A stretch of DNA of 7,342 bases. Source: an uncultured Alphaproteobacteria bacterium. Its GTDB lineage: Bacteria > Pseudomonadota > Alphaproteobacteria > Rhizobiales > Beijerinckiaceae. Both the position numbers and the translations under genes were made by a program. The stretch spans positions 1-7,342 of the forward strand of contig CALCZO010000243.1 in NCBI GenBank assembly GCA_937903315.1, read 5' to 3'. The notes beneath the pieces were generated by a model that worked only from the letters and a program-made list of their open reading frames with translations, was not told where the DNA came from and ran no database searches. Numbering within the stretch: the first letter of the stretch is position 1; the number at the start of each line of letters is the position of its first letter. Below, piece by piece: positions 1 to 6,584 of this stretch.

Positions 1-163
1 TCGGGCGCGGCACGAAGAACACGGCGGGCAGGGCGGCAAGCGCAAAACGGAACGCAGTCAGAAACAGCGGCGGCATCTCGTCGACGCCGAACTTGATCGC
101 CGAAAAACTCAGACCCCAGACGATGACGACGGTCAGGGCAAGCAGGATGCTGGACAGTGGCAT
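1..163 (-). CDS. eamA: EamA-family (DMT) transporter, probable O-acetylserine/cysteine-type exporter, 5' part only
   Basis: Reading leftwards from an ATG at 163 gives 54 codons open to the window edge, so only the N-terminus is present. It begins MPLSSILLALTVVIVWG and contains a hydrophobic first helix (about residues 5-20), the segment FSAIKFGVDEMPPL, then TAFRFALAALPAVFF as a second helix and a following VPRP. This W-G-x-x-F...IK.G....PP....RF pattern is the first EamA repeat of drug/metabolite transporters and closely resembles E. coli EamA (YdeD), an inner-membrane exporter of O-acetylserine and cysteine pathway metabolites. Family assignment is firm. Substrate is inferred only from this similarity, and other EamA members carry different or unknown substrates. 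No clear Shine-Dalgarno sequence precedes the ATG, so the start rests on the match to the family N-terminus. It lies downstream of pckA on the same strand but is separated from it by a strong terminator, so it is probably transcribed independently. Confidence 0.8.
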   Translation of the reverse strand, partial: MPLSSILLALTVVIVWGLSFSAIKFGVDEMPPLFLTAFRFALAALPAVFFVPRP

Positions 164-252
164 GGTGCGGCAGGGCCCCGAGGGAGAGGCCGGTCGCCGG
201 AACGGCAGAGACGAGGCCGCGCTCTCCTTGAACGCTCTTGCACGAAAAGGAA

Positions 253-274
253 AGCCCCCGCCGGAGCGGGGGCT
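253..274 (-). terminator. Rho-independent terminator of pckA
   Basis: A perfect 9-bp GC-rich inverted repeat (AGCCCCCGC / GCGGGGGCT) encloses a 4-base loop. Read on the minus strand it is followed at once by TTCCTTTTC (positions 252 down to about 244), a U-rich tail. It begins 29 bases beyond the pckA stop codon, in the correct orientation for that gene. It also separates pckA from the eamA-like gene that follows on the same strand. Confidence 0.9.
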
Positions 275-302
275 GAAGAGGCTGCGTTGAGCGGTGCGCC
301 GG

Positions 303-1907
303 TCAGGCGGCCCATTTCGGCGCGGCGTTGAGGATATTGCGGTCCACATGCGCCTCGAAGGTCTTGAAGTTCTTCTCGAACATGCCGACCAGCTTGTGCG
401 CCGTCTCGGTGAAGGCGGCCTTGTCGGTCCATGTCGCGATCGGATTGAGCAGGTCGCTGTCGATGCCGCTGACCGCAACCGGGACCTCGAAGCCGAAATA
501 CGGATCGGGACGGAACGCGACCTTGCTCAGCGAACCATCGAGCGCGGCGGTCAGCAGCGCCCGGGTGACGCGGATCGGCATCCGCTTGCCGACGCCCGGC
601 TTGCCGCCGGCCCAGCCGGTGTTGACCAGCCAGCAGTTGACGCCATGCTTGGCAATGAGATCGCGCAGCAGGTTGCCGTAGACGGTCGGGTGGCGCGGCA
701 TGAACGGATGGCCGAAGCAGGTCGAGAAGGTCGCGACCGGTTCGGTGATGCCCCGCTCGGTGCCGGCAACCGCTGCGGTATAGCCCGACAGGAAGTGGTA
801 CATCGCCTCGTTGTCCGTCAGCCGCGCGATCGGTGGCATCACGCCGAAGGCGTCGCAGGTCAGCATGATGATGTTCTTGGGCATGCCGGCCCGCCCGGTC
901 TTGCTCGAATTCGAGATGAACTCGATCGGATAGGCGCAACGGGTGTTTTCGGTCTTCGATTCGTCGTCGAAATCGGCGACGCGGGTGTCGGGATCGAACA
1001 CGACGTTCTCCAGCACGGTGCCGAAGCGCTGCGTCGTCGAATAGATTTCCGGCTCCGCCTCGGGCGACAGGCGGATCGTCTTGGCGTAGCAGCCGCCCTC
1101 GAAATTGAACACGCCGTCCGGACCCCAGCCATGCTCGTCATCGCCGATCAGGATGCGATGCGGGTCCTGCGACAGGGTGGTCTTGCCGGTCCCCGACAGA
1201 CCGAAGAACAGCGCCACGTCACCATCCTTGCCGACGTTGGCCGAGCAATGCATCGGCATCACGTTCTTGGGCGGCAGCACGAAATTGAGGTAGGTGAAGA
1301 CGCTCTTCTTCATCTCGCCGGCATAGGCCGAGCCGCCGATCAGAACGATCTTGTTGGTGAAATCACAGGCGATCACGGTCTCGGACTTGGTGCCGTGGCG
1401 CTTGGGGTCGGCCTTGAACGACGGCAGGTCGACGATCGTCAGTTCGGACACGAACGAGGCCAGTTCCGACCGGTCGGGGCGAATCAGCAGGTTGCGGATG
1501 AACAGCGAGTGCCAGGCCATCTCGGTGTAGACCCGCGTGCGGACGCGGTGGACCGGATCGGCACCGCCGACCAGATCCTGCACGAACAGGTCCTTGCCAG
1601 CGGCATGGGCCTTGAAATCGGCCAGCAGGGTCGAAAAATGCTCCGGCGACATCGGCTGGTTCATATCCCACCAAACGGTGTTGGTGGTCACGGCATCGCG
1701 GACGGTGAACTTGTCCTTCGGGCTGCGGCCGGTGTGCGTGCCGGTTTCGGCAACGATGGCGCCGCCGGCCAGGATATTGGCTTCGCCGCGGCGGATCGCT
1801 TCCTCATAGAGCGCGGCGGGCTCCAGATTGCAGGTGATGGATCGAGGATTGACGAACCCGAAGCTGTTGGCTCCAACCGTGGCATTGAAATCGCCGCTAG
1901 TGACCAT
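303..1907 (-). CDS. pckA: Phosphoenolpyruvate carboxykinase (ATP)
   Basis: This 534-residue cytosolic enzyme converts oxaloacetate and ATP to PEP, CO2 and ADP, the entry step of gluconeogenesis during growth on C4-dicarboxylates. The sequence is full length for the bacterial ATP-dependent family. Visible motifs are the oxaloacetate/PEP-binding HTGRSPKDKF (58-67, with R61), metal-site K201 and H220 (in MHCSAN), the P-loop GLSGTGKTT (236-244, with K242 and T243), the kinase-2/metal motif LIGDDEHGW (253-261, with D257), GCYAK (272-276) and ENTR with R323. The ATG at 1907 is chosen because AGGGAAGGA lies just before it and it gives the usual length. An in-frame ATG at 1955 would add 16 residues lacking family character. 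A strong terminator follows the gene. Its upstream neighbour hugZ is 258 bases away on the same strand, so pckA probably has its own promoter. ChvG/ChvI, encoded nearby, is known to affect pckA expression in rhizobia and Agrobacterium. Confidence 0.98.
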   Translation of the reverse strand: MVTSGDFNATVGANSFGFVNPRSITCNLEPAALYEEAIRRGEANILAGGAIVAETGTHTGRSPKDKFTVRDAVTTNTVWWDMNQPMSPEHFSTLLADFKAHAAGKDLFVQDLVGGADPVHRVRTRVYTEMAWHSLFIRNLLIRPDRSELASFVSELTIVDLPSFKADPKRHGTKSETVIACDFTNKIVLIGGSAYAGEMKKSVFTYLNFVLPPKNVMPMHCSANVGKDGDVALFFGLSGTGKTTLSQDPHRILIGDDEHGWGPDGVFNFEGGCYAKTIRLSPEAEPEIYSTTQRFGTVLENVVFDPDTRVADFDDESKTENTRCAYPIEFISNSSKTGRAGMPKNIIMLTCDAFGVMPPIARLTDNEAMYHFLSGYTAAVAGTERGITEPVATFSTCFGHPFMPRHPTVYGNLLRDLIAKHGVNCWLVNTGWAGGKPGVGKRMPIRVTRALLTAALDGSLSKVAFRPDPYFGFEVPVAVSGIDSDLLNPIATWTDKAAFTETAHKLVGMFEKNFKTFEAHVDRNILNAAPKWAA

Positions 1908-1911
1908 GTGG

Positions 1912-1920
1912 TCCTTCCCT
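1912..1920 (-). promoter_or_regulatory. Ribosome binding site that fixes the pckA start
   Basis: On the minus strand AGGGAAGGA ends 4 bases before the ATG at 1907. Its two overlapping purine cores (AGGGA and AAGGA) lie about 4 to 8 bases from the start codon. This supports the 534-residue protein over the longer reading from 1955. Confidence 0.7.
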
Positions 1921-2107
1921 TTTCGATCAGCCGCAAACGGCGGCAAGAGGATCATCCGCTCGGCCGTACAACGTCAGCCAGCGTGATAGAAACCGAGTGT
2001 GAACACCCCGTTATCTGAGCACGGGTTCCCTAACAGAAAACCGCCTTCTGCCAACCGGAGGCCGTCGAAATTGCCTGATTTTCGCTCTCGTTCCTTAGGA
2101 TAAGTCG

Positions 2108-2143
2108 GCAAAAATGCTAAAATTCGCGGCAAAACGACGCAAA
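2108..2143 (-). promoter_or_regulatory. Helically phased GCAAA repeats, candidate regulator-binding region upstream of pckA
   Basis: Within the 258-base hugZ-pckA spacer, GCAAA occurs at 2108-2112, 2129-2133 and 2139-2143. The first two belong to an exact 8-base repeat, CGGCAAAA, at 2106-2113 and 2127-2134. Copies are 21 and 10 bases apart, so all fall on one face of the helix; on the minus strand they read TTTGC. Tandem direct repeats with about 10-11 base spacing are the usual target of OmpR/PhoB-type regulators such as ChvI. The area is AT-rich compared with its surroundings and lies about 200 bases before the pckA start. No confident -35/-10 pair could be picked. The regulator assignment is inference. 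Confidence 0.35.
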
Positions 2144-2165
2144 GCAACTTGTATGATGTCATCTG

Positions 2166-2951
2166 TCACTGGTTCGTCGGCGGTCCATCCTTGGCCCGCG
2201 CCGCCTCCGCCATGCGCGCCAGCATCGACCGCAGGGAGCCGCCGTCCCTGACCGGCGACGGGAACAGCACCCGCGCCGTCCTGTCGCCGGCGATCAGGTC
2301 AAGCCCTTCGGGATCAATACCGCTGACGCGCCATGCTCCGGCCGGCTGGCCGGCGAGCCGCGTCGCGTAGAGGGTGACCGCGTCCTTGTGATCCTCGTTC
2401 ATGTGCTCGATCGCGCTGGCTTCAAGCGCCGTCAGTGCCTCCGCGCCGTCGACGGGCGTCAGGATATCGCCGGCCACGCCCTCCCAGGCGCGGGCAAAGC
2501 CGCCGTTGAGCGAGACGCGCTCGATCCCCAGACGCCAGAACGAGAAGTCGGGGAAATCGGCGTAGAGTTCAGCCTTCGGATGACGTGAGAGGAAGCGGCT
2601 GCGGATGCGCCCGCCCGCCTCGCTTTGCCGATCGACCTGTTCGCCGCGCGCGACCAGCGTGAGTCGCGGATGGGCCAGCGGATCGCCCTTACCGCTCTGG
2701 CTCAGCAGCAGCGAGCAGCGCGGGTCGCGGGCAAGATGCGCCGTGTGGGCAGCCAGCTTCGAGATCAGGATCAGTGGCGTGCCGTCGACATCGGTTGCCA
2801 CGGAAGTCAGCGAGGCGAAGGGGCCGCCATCGGGCGCCAGCGTGGCGAGAGACCCGGCGCGCAGCGTGCGCAGCAACTGCCGCGCCAGGGGAACAGGCTC
2901 AAATCCCGGTGCCATGTTGGCGGCGAGTTTCGGATCAAGGGCCACAGGCAT
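2166..2951 (-). CDS. HugZ/DUF2470-family protein (PNPOx-like FMN- or heme-binding split barrel)
   Basis: The 261-residue protein has two parts. About residues 20-150 form a pyridoxamine-5'-phosphate-oxidase-like split barrel, with GSLATLAPDG (33-42), LISKLAAHTAHLARDPRCS (62-80) and FSFWRLGIERVSLNGGFARA (136-155). About 175-250 form a DUF2470 domain containing EHMNEDHKDAVTLYA (182-196). This architecture matches HugZ/HutZ-related proteins, some of which bind or degrade heme for iron use; others are of unknown role or bind flavin. It is predicted to be cytosolic, since no signal peptide or membrane helix is seen. The ATG at 2951 is preceded by GGAG only one base away, closer than normal, so the start is uncertain; an ATG at residue 13 (MAPGFEP) is an alternative. 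The gene is divergent from chvI and lies upstream of pckA without a visible terminator between them. No iron-responsive operator was recognised. Family call is confident, biochemical role is not. Confidence 0.85.
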   Translation of the reverse strand: MPVALDPKLAANMAPGFEPVPLARQLLRTLRAGSLATLAPDGGPFASLTSVATDVDGTPLILISKLAAHTAHLARDPRCSLLLSQSGKGDPLAHPRLTLVARGEQVDRQSEAGGRIRSRFLSRHPKAELYADFPDFSFWRLGIERVSLNGGFARAWEGVAGDILTPVDGAEALTALEASAIEHMNEDHKDAVTLYATRLAGQPAGAWRVSGIDPEGLDLIAGDRTARVLFPSPVRDGGSLRSMLARMAEAARAKDGPPTNQ

Positions 2952-3017
2952 GCTCCATTGCGAAACGATGGACAGGGATAAGGAATATCGGAACGAACCT
3001 CGGCCTTTTCATCGGCC

Positions 3018-3046
3018 TTGGCGTTGATTATCGTCAATGCCACAAT
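3018..3046 (+). promoter_or_regulatory. Candidate chvI promoter in the hugZ-chvI divergent spacer
   Basis: TTGGCG (3018-3023) and CACAAT (3041-3046) are 17 bases apart, a possible but weak -35/-10 pair. The intervening sequence contains the interrupted palindrome TTGA-TTATCG-TCAA (3024-3037). TCGGCCT occurs at 3000-3006, 3012-3018 and 3047-3053 around the pair. Any chvI promoter should lie in this 174-base spacer, but the exact choice is tentative. Confidence 0.3.
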
Positions 3047-3125
3047 TCGGCCTGTGTTTGTTCGCAGAGGACAGGGGCGTGCCTCTTTCCTTTTCCCCCG
3101 CCGTTCGGGTTTGACAGGACCATCC

Positions 3126-3824
3126 ATGCCCACCATCGCCCTGGTCGATGACGACCGCAACATCCTCACCTCCGTCTCGATTGCCCTCGAGGCCGAGGGC
3201 TACCGCATCCAGACCTACACCGATGGGGCGAGCGCGCTCGACGGGCTCAAGCAGAATCCGCCGGACATGGCGATCTTCGACATCAAGATGCCGCGCATGG
3301 ACGGGATGGAACTGCTGCGCCGTCTGCGCCAGAAGTCCGACATGCCGGTGATCTTCCTGACCTCGAAGGACGAGGAGATCGATGAGTTGTTCGGTCTCAA
3401 GATGGGTGCAGACGATTTCATCAAGAAGCCGTTTTCCCAGCGGCTTCTGGTCGAACGCGTCAAGGCGGTGCTGCGGCGCGTCGGCGCCAAGGATGCGCCG
3501 GCCCCGCGCGAGAGCGATGCCAAGGCGCTGGAGCGCGGCAACCTCAGGATGGACCCCGAACGCCATGCCTGCACCTGGAACGGCGAAGCCGTGACCCTGA
3601 CCGTGACCGAGTTCCTGATCCTTCAGGCGCTGGCCCAGCGGCCCGGCGTGGTCAAGAGCCGCAATGCGCTGATGGATGCGGCCTACGACGATCAGGTCTA
3701 TGTCGACGACCGCACGATCGACAGCCACATCAAGCGGCTGCGCAAGAAATTCAAGGTGGTCGACGACGATTTCGATATGATCGAGACGTTGTATGGTGTC
3801 GGCTACCGCTTCAAGGAAGGCTGA
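3126..3824 (+). CDS. chvI: Response regulator ChvI (OmpR family)
   Basis: The 232-residue cytosolic, DNA-binding partner of ChvG has an N-terminal receiver domain (about 3-117): acidic pocket D8/D9, phosphoacceptor D52 in FDIKMPRMDG, T79 in FLTS and K101 in IKKPF. After a short linker, a C-terminal winged-helix domain (about 135-230) carries TVTEFLILQALAQRPG, the recognition helix DDRTIDSHIKRLRKKF and the terminal wing GVGYRF. Length and motifs are those of alphaproteobacterial ChvI/ExoS-ChvI and BvrR-type regulators, which control envelope, acid-stress, exopolysaccharide and central-carbon genes. The ATG at 3126 follows AGGA (3116-3119) by 6 bases, and the protein then starts directly at the first receiver strand. 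The open frame extends upstream to 3018, but that 36-residue extension has no family character. chvG starts 19 bases after its stop, indicating an operon. Confidence 0.97.
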   Translation: MPTIALVDDDRNILTSVSIALEAEGYRIQTYTDGASALDGLKQNPPDMAIFDIKMPRMDGMELLRRLRQKSDMPVIFLTSKDEEIDELFGLKMGADDFIKKPFSQRLLVERVKAVLRRVGAKDAPAPRESDAKALERGNLRMDPERHACTWNGEAVTLTVTEFLILQALAQRPGVVKSRNALMDAAYDDQVYVDDRTIDSHIKRLRKKFKVVDDDFDMIETLYGVGYRFKEG

Positions 3825-3843
3825 CCGGCCGGGATAATGGCGC

Positions 3844-5610
3844 GTGCTTGATCGCAACGGGACCGCAGCCGGCGAGACGCCGGCCACCACCGCCAAGGCA
3901 GGGCTGCGGCGCAGGGCCGGCCTGCGCCGCCTGTGGCGCTCGGTTGTCAACCGCGTCTCGTCCTCGGTCGCCCGGCGGATCGTGCTGCTCAACCTTGGTG
4001 GTCTGGTCGCGCTGCTGCTGGCGTTTCTGTGGCTCAACCAGACGCGCGACAGCGTGATCGATGCCCGCGTCCAGTCGCTCTACACTCAGGCCGAGATCAT
4101 CGCGGCGGCGGTGGCCGCCTCGGCGACGGTCGAGACCGACACCATCATCGTCGATCCGGACCGGCTGTTGCAGATGCAGGCGGGCGAGGCGTCAGGCCCG
4201 GTTGATGAATCACAGGCCGGGCTGGAATTCTCCATCAATCCCGAACGGGTCGCTCCGGCGCTGCGGCGCCTTGTCGGGCCGACTCGCAACCGCGCCCGGC
4301 TGTTTGACCGCGATGGCATGCAGTTGCTCGATACGCGCAGCTTCTATTCCGCCGGCCAGATCCTCAAGATGGACCTGCCGCCGCCGGATGAGGACGACGT
4401 CGCGCTGTTCGAGCGCAGCTGGAACGCCCTCAAACGCCGCTTCGGCCGGATGGATGTGCCAACCTACGAGGACAATGCCTCCGGCCGGTCGTATCAGGAG
4501 GTGCAGAAGGCGCTTGCAGGCGTGCCCGCGAGCGTGGTCCGGGTGACCACCAGCGGCACGACCATCGCCTCGGTGGCGGTGCCGGTCCGCAAGTTCCGCT
4601 CGGTACAGGGCGCCCTGATGCTGATGACGCAGGAAGGCGATATCGACCGGATCATCGCCGACGAGCGGATGGGGATCGTGCTGGTGTTCTTCGTCGCGGC
4701 CGCGGTGATGATGGTCCTCTCGCTGCTGCTGGCCGGCGCGATTGCCGACCCGTTGCGCAAGCTGTCCCGCGCGGCCGAGCGGGTGCGGCGCGGCACCCAG
4801 TCACGCGAGGAAATTCCGGATTTCACCGATCGGTCCGACGAGATCGGCGATCTCTCGGGTGCGCTGCGCGACATGACCCGCGCGCTCTACAGCCGGATCG
4901 AGGCCATCGAGAGCTTTGCGGCCGATGTTGCGCATGAACTGAAAAATCCCCTGACCTCACTGCGCAGCGCGGTCGAGACGCTGCCGCTGGCCCGCAGCGA
5001 GGAGTCCCGCGGACGCCTGATGGCCGTCATCCAGCACGATGTCCGCCGGCTTGACCGCCTGATCACCGACATTTCCAGCGCGTCGCGGCTTGATGCCGAG
5101 CTGGCGCGATCCGAAGCGGCGTCGTTCGATCTGGCCGCCCTGCTCGAGACGGTGGTCAGCATGGCCAACGACATCAGCCGGCCTGATGGCGTCTATGTCA
5201 GCCTGACCTGCGAGCCGCCTCATGCAAGGGCCGGGCAGAGCTTCCGCATTCTCGGCCATGATTCGCGGCTGGTGCAGGTGTTCAACAACCTGATCGACAA
5301 TGCCCGCTCGTTTTCGGAACGGGGCGGCTCGGTCAGGGTCCTGTGCCGCCGGATCGGCAACGCGATCGAGGTGATCGTCGACGATGACGGTCCCGGCATC
5401 CCCGATCACGCCCTCAAGCGCGTGTTCGAGCGCTTCTACACCGATCGGCCGGAACAGGGCTTTGGTCAGAACTCGGGTCTCGGCCTGTCGATTTCCCAGC
5501 AGATCGTCGAGGCGCACCATGGCGCGATCCATGCCGAAAACCGGCGTCATGCCGATGGCAGTATCGCCGGCGCGCGCTTCACCGTCCGTTTGCCGGTGGT
5601 CACCGGATGA
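3844..5610 (+). CDS. chvG: Sensor histidine kinase ChvG
   Basis: This 588-residue inner-membrane kinase pairs with ChvI. An Arg-rich cytoplasmic N-terminus (1-45) leads into TM1 (about 46-64), a roughly 210-residue periplasmic sensor region (about 65-273) and TM2 (about 276-299). HAMP (about 300-352) comes next, then the dimerisation/phosphoacceptor H-box FAADVAHELKNPLTSL with H364. The ATPase domain has the N-box NNLIDNA (481-487), G1 DDDGPGIP (513-520) and G2 GLGLSI (545-550). All catalytic motifs are intact. The start is taken as GTG at 3844: an in-frame TAA at 3835 excludes anything earlier, GGGA (3831-3834) lies 9 bases before it, and the first in-frame ATG is only at codon 111, beyond TM1. 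In rhizobia the periplasmic protein ExoR restrains this kinase, but exoR is not in this window. Its TGA overlaps the hprK ATG (ATGA), which suggests translational coupling. Confidence 0.96.
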   Translation: MLDRNGTAAGETPATTAKAGLRRRAGLRRLWRSVVNRVSSSVARRIVLLNLGGLVALLLAFLWLNQTRDSVIDARVQSLYTQAEIIAAAVAASATVETDTIIVDPDRLLQMQAGEASGPVDESQAGLEFSINPERVAPALRRLVGPTRNRARLFDRDGMQLLDTRSFYSAGQILKMDLPPPDEDDVALFERSWNALKRRFGRMDVPTYEDNASGRSYQEVQKALAGVPASVVRVTTSGTTIASVAVPVRKFRSVQGALMLMTQEGDIDRIIADERMGIVLVFFVAAAVMMVLSLLLAGAIADPLRKLSRAAERVRRGTQSREEIPDFTDRSDEIGDLSGALRDMTRALYSRIEAIESFAADVAHELKNPLTSLRSAVETLPLARSEESRGRLMAVIQHDVRRLDRLITDISSASRLDAELARSEAASFDLAALLETVVSMANDISRPDGVYVSLTCEPPHARAGQSFRILGHDSRLVQVFNNLIDNARSFSERGGSVRVLCRRIGNAIEVIVDDDGPGIPDHALKRVFERFYTDRPEQGFGQNSGLGLSISQQIVEAHHGAIHAENRRHADGSIAGARFTVRLPVVTG

Positions 5611-6050
5611 GCCTTCTGGTCCATGCCTCCTGTGTCGTGCTGGGCGAGGACGGGTACCTGATCGTCGGCGAATCCGGGGCAGGCAAGTCGCGGCTGGCGC
5701 TGGCTCTGTGTCACGAGGCACGGCGCAACGGCCGCTTTGCGCGGCTGGTCGGAGATGACCGGATCGCCGTTGCCGCCTCTGGCGGCAGGCTGATTGCCCG
5801 TCCCCATCCCGCCCTTGCCGGGCTGATCGAAGTGCGGGGCATCGGTCTGGTGCCAACATCCCACGAACCGTCGGCGCGCATCCGCCTTGTGATTGCGCTC
5901 GTCCCCGACCTGCCGGACCGGATGCCGCATGGCATGGCCCATCGCATCCTCTGCGGCATTCGCCTGCCTGAACTTGTCCTGTGGCAGAACAGCGCGGCGG
6001 ACGATGCCTGCCGGGCCGTTGCGCAGTTTCGACGCATTCACCCGGATTAA
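5607..6050 (+). CDS. hprK: HPr kinase/phosphorylase, short alphaproteobacterial form
   Basis: HprK phosphorylates, and in many species dephosphorylates, the regulatory serine of HPr. This 147-residue protein contains only the catalytic core. It has H6 near the start, the Walker A loop GESGAGKS (21-28), the acidic LVGDD (47-51) and the HprK signature IEVRGIGLV (74-82). Firmicute HprK is about 310 residues with an additional N-terminal domain; that domain is absent here, as is usual in Alphaproteobacteria, and the C-terminal part is also short. The ATG overlaps the chvG stop in ATGA and has only weak upstream purines, so translation is probably coupled to chvG. Its expected substrate, HPr with the target serine, is encoded two genes downstream. 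The position behind chvI-chvG is conserved in Rhizobiales and suggests that stress signalling and PTS state are co-regulated. Cytosolic. Confidence 0.95.
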   Translation: MSLLVHASCVVLGEDGYLIVGESGAGKSRLALALCHEARRNGRFARLVGDDRIAVAASGGRLIARPHPALAGLIEVRGIGLVPTSHEPSARIRLVIALVPDLPDRMPHGMAHRILCGIRLPELVLWQNSAADDACRAVAQFRRIHPD

Positions 6051-6061
6051 TTGCCGCGGTC

Positions 6062-6105
6062 GTGCAAACGGAGCACTTTCTGTGTCCAGCCCCCTTGCAC
6101 TTTTT
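6062..6105 (+). other. Competing hairpins and T-tract in the hprK-EIIA spacer
   Basis: GTGCAA at 6062-6067 is complementary to TTGCAC at 6095-6100, which is followed at once by TTTTT (6101-6105). The 5' arm can instead pair locally, GTGC (6062-6065) with GCAC (6073-6076), around a 7-base loop. A third GCAC lies at 6114-6117. The longer pairing resembles a weak intrinsic terminator with a 27-base loop and might reduce readthrough into the EIIA gene. The stems are short, so the call is tentative. The rest of the 132-base spacer (6051-6182) shows no gene and no clear promoter. Confidence 0.25.
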
Positions 6106-6182
6106 GCCGCTCTGCACAAAATGGCGGCCTTTCTAACAGCCGGGTTCACTCGTTATGGGACCTGGAGCGCCAAGAGCGAACA

Positions 6183-6584
6183 ATGATCGGACTGCTTCTC
6201 GTGAGCCATGGCCGCCTTGCCGTAGAATTCAGGGCAGCCATGGAACACGTCGTCGGCAAGCAGAAGCAGATCGCAACGATCTGCATCGGCCCCGATGATG
6301 ATATGGAGATGCGCCGGCAGGAGATCGTTGCGGCGATTGACGAGGTGTCGAGCGGCGACGGTGTCGTCGTTCTGACCGACATGTTCGGCGGCACGCCGTC
6401 CAATCTGGCCATTTCGGCCATGGACGGCGGCAAGGTCGAGGTTGTCGCCGGCATCAACCTGCCGATGCTGGTCAAGCTCGCCAGCCTGCGGGAAGGCTGC
6501 GATCTCGAACAGGCCGTCTGCCGGGCTCAGGAAGCGGGACGCAAGTACATCAACATCGCGAGCAAGGTGCTGCAAGGCCGATGA
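6183..6584 (+). CDS. manX: PTS EIIA component, mannose/fructose (EIIA-Man) family
   Basis: This 133-residue cytosolic phosphocarrier has the family N-terminus MIGLLLVSHG with the phosphorylated H9, and LTDMFGGTPSN (64-74) with D66 beside the active site. It is a stand-alone IIA domain, not the IIAB fusion of E. coli ManX; the manX symbol follows rhizobial usage. It should accept phosphate from HPr-His~P. With no EIIB or EIIC nearby it is expected to act as a regulator and not in sugar uptake, as in the incomplete PTS of rhizobia and Caulobacter relatives. The ATG at 6183 gives the exact domain boundary and has AAGAG (6172-6176) 6 bases upstream. The frame is open back to 6051, but the added 44 residues (Cys/Ser/Arg-rich) look non-coding. 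Its TGA overlaps the HPr start (ATGA). The 132-base gap from hprK may hold a separate promoter or an attenuator. Confidence 0.93.
   Translation: MIGLLLVSHGRLAVEFRAAMEHVVGKQKQIATICIGPDDDMEMRRQEIVAAIDEVSSGDGVVVLTDMFGGTPSNLAISAMDGGKVEVVAGINLPMLVKLASLREGCDLEQAVCRAQEAGRKYINIASKVLQGR

Noticed and set aside
294..2018. A 574-codon ORF on the plus strand opposite pckA
   Set aside because: It is Arg/Gly/His/Asp-rich with no recognisable domain and mirrors the codon-position GC bias of pckA, whose motifs on the other strand are complete. Long antisense frames are expected in GC-rich coding DNA.
2007..2025. CCCGT/ACGGG hairpin in the pckA leader as a regulatory RNA
   Set aside because: A 5-bp stem with a 9-base loop is expected by chance in a GC-rich leader, and no further structure or conserved riboswitch motif was seen.
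3009..4037. A 342-codon minus-strand ORF across chvI and the start of chvG
   Set aside because: Its low-complexity, His/Arg/Asp-rich translation resembles no family, and it lies opposite clear ChvI and ChvG motifs.
6095..6110. Sigma-54 promoter (TTGCAC...TTGC) before EIIA
   Set aside because: The spacing between the two elements is 3 bases where 5 are needed, and the -24 GG is missing.
4957..6117. A 386-codon minus-strand ORF opposite chvG and hprK
   Set aside because: It is the shadow of two genes with intact catalytic motifs, and its composition is typical of an antisense frame.
6051..6182. N-terminal extension of the EIIA reading frame back to 6051
   Set aside because: The added 44 residues are Cys/Ser/Arg-rich and outside the EIIA domain, while the ATG at 6183 starts exactly at the first family strand.
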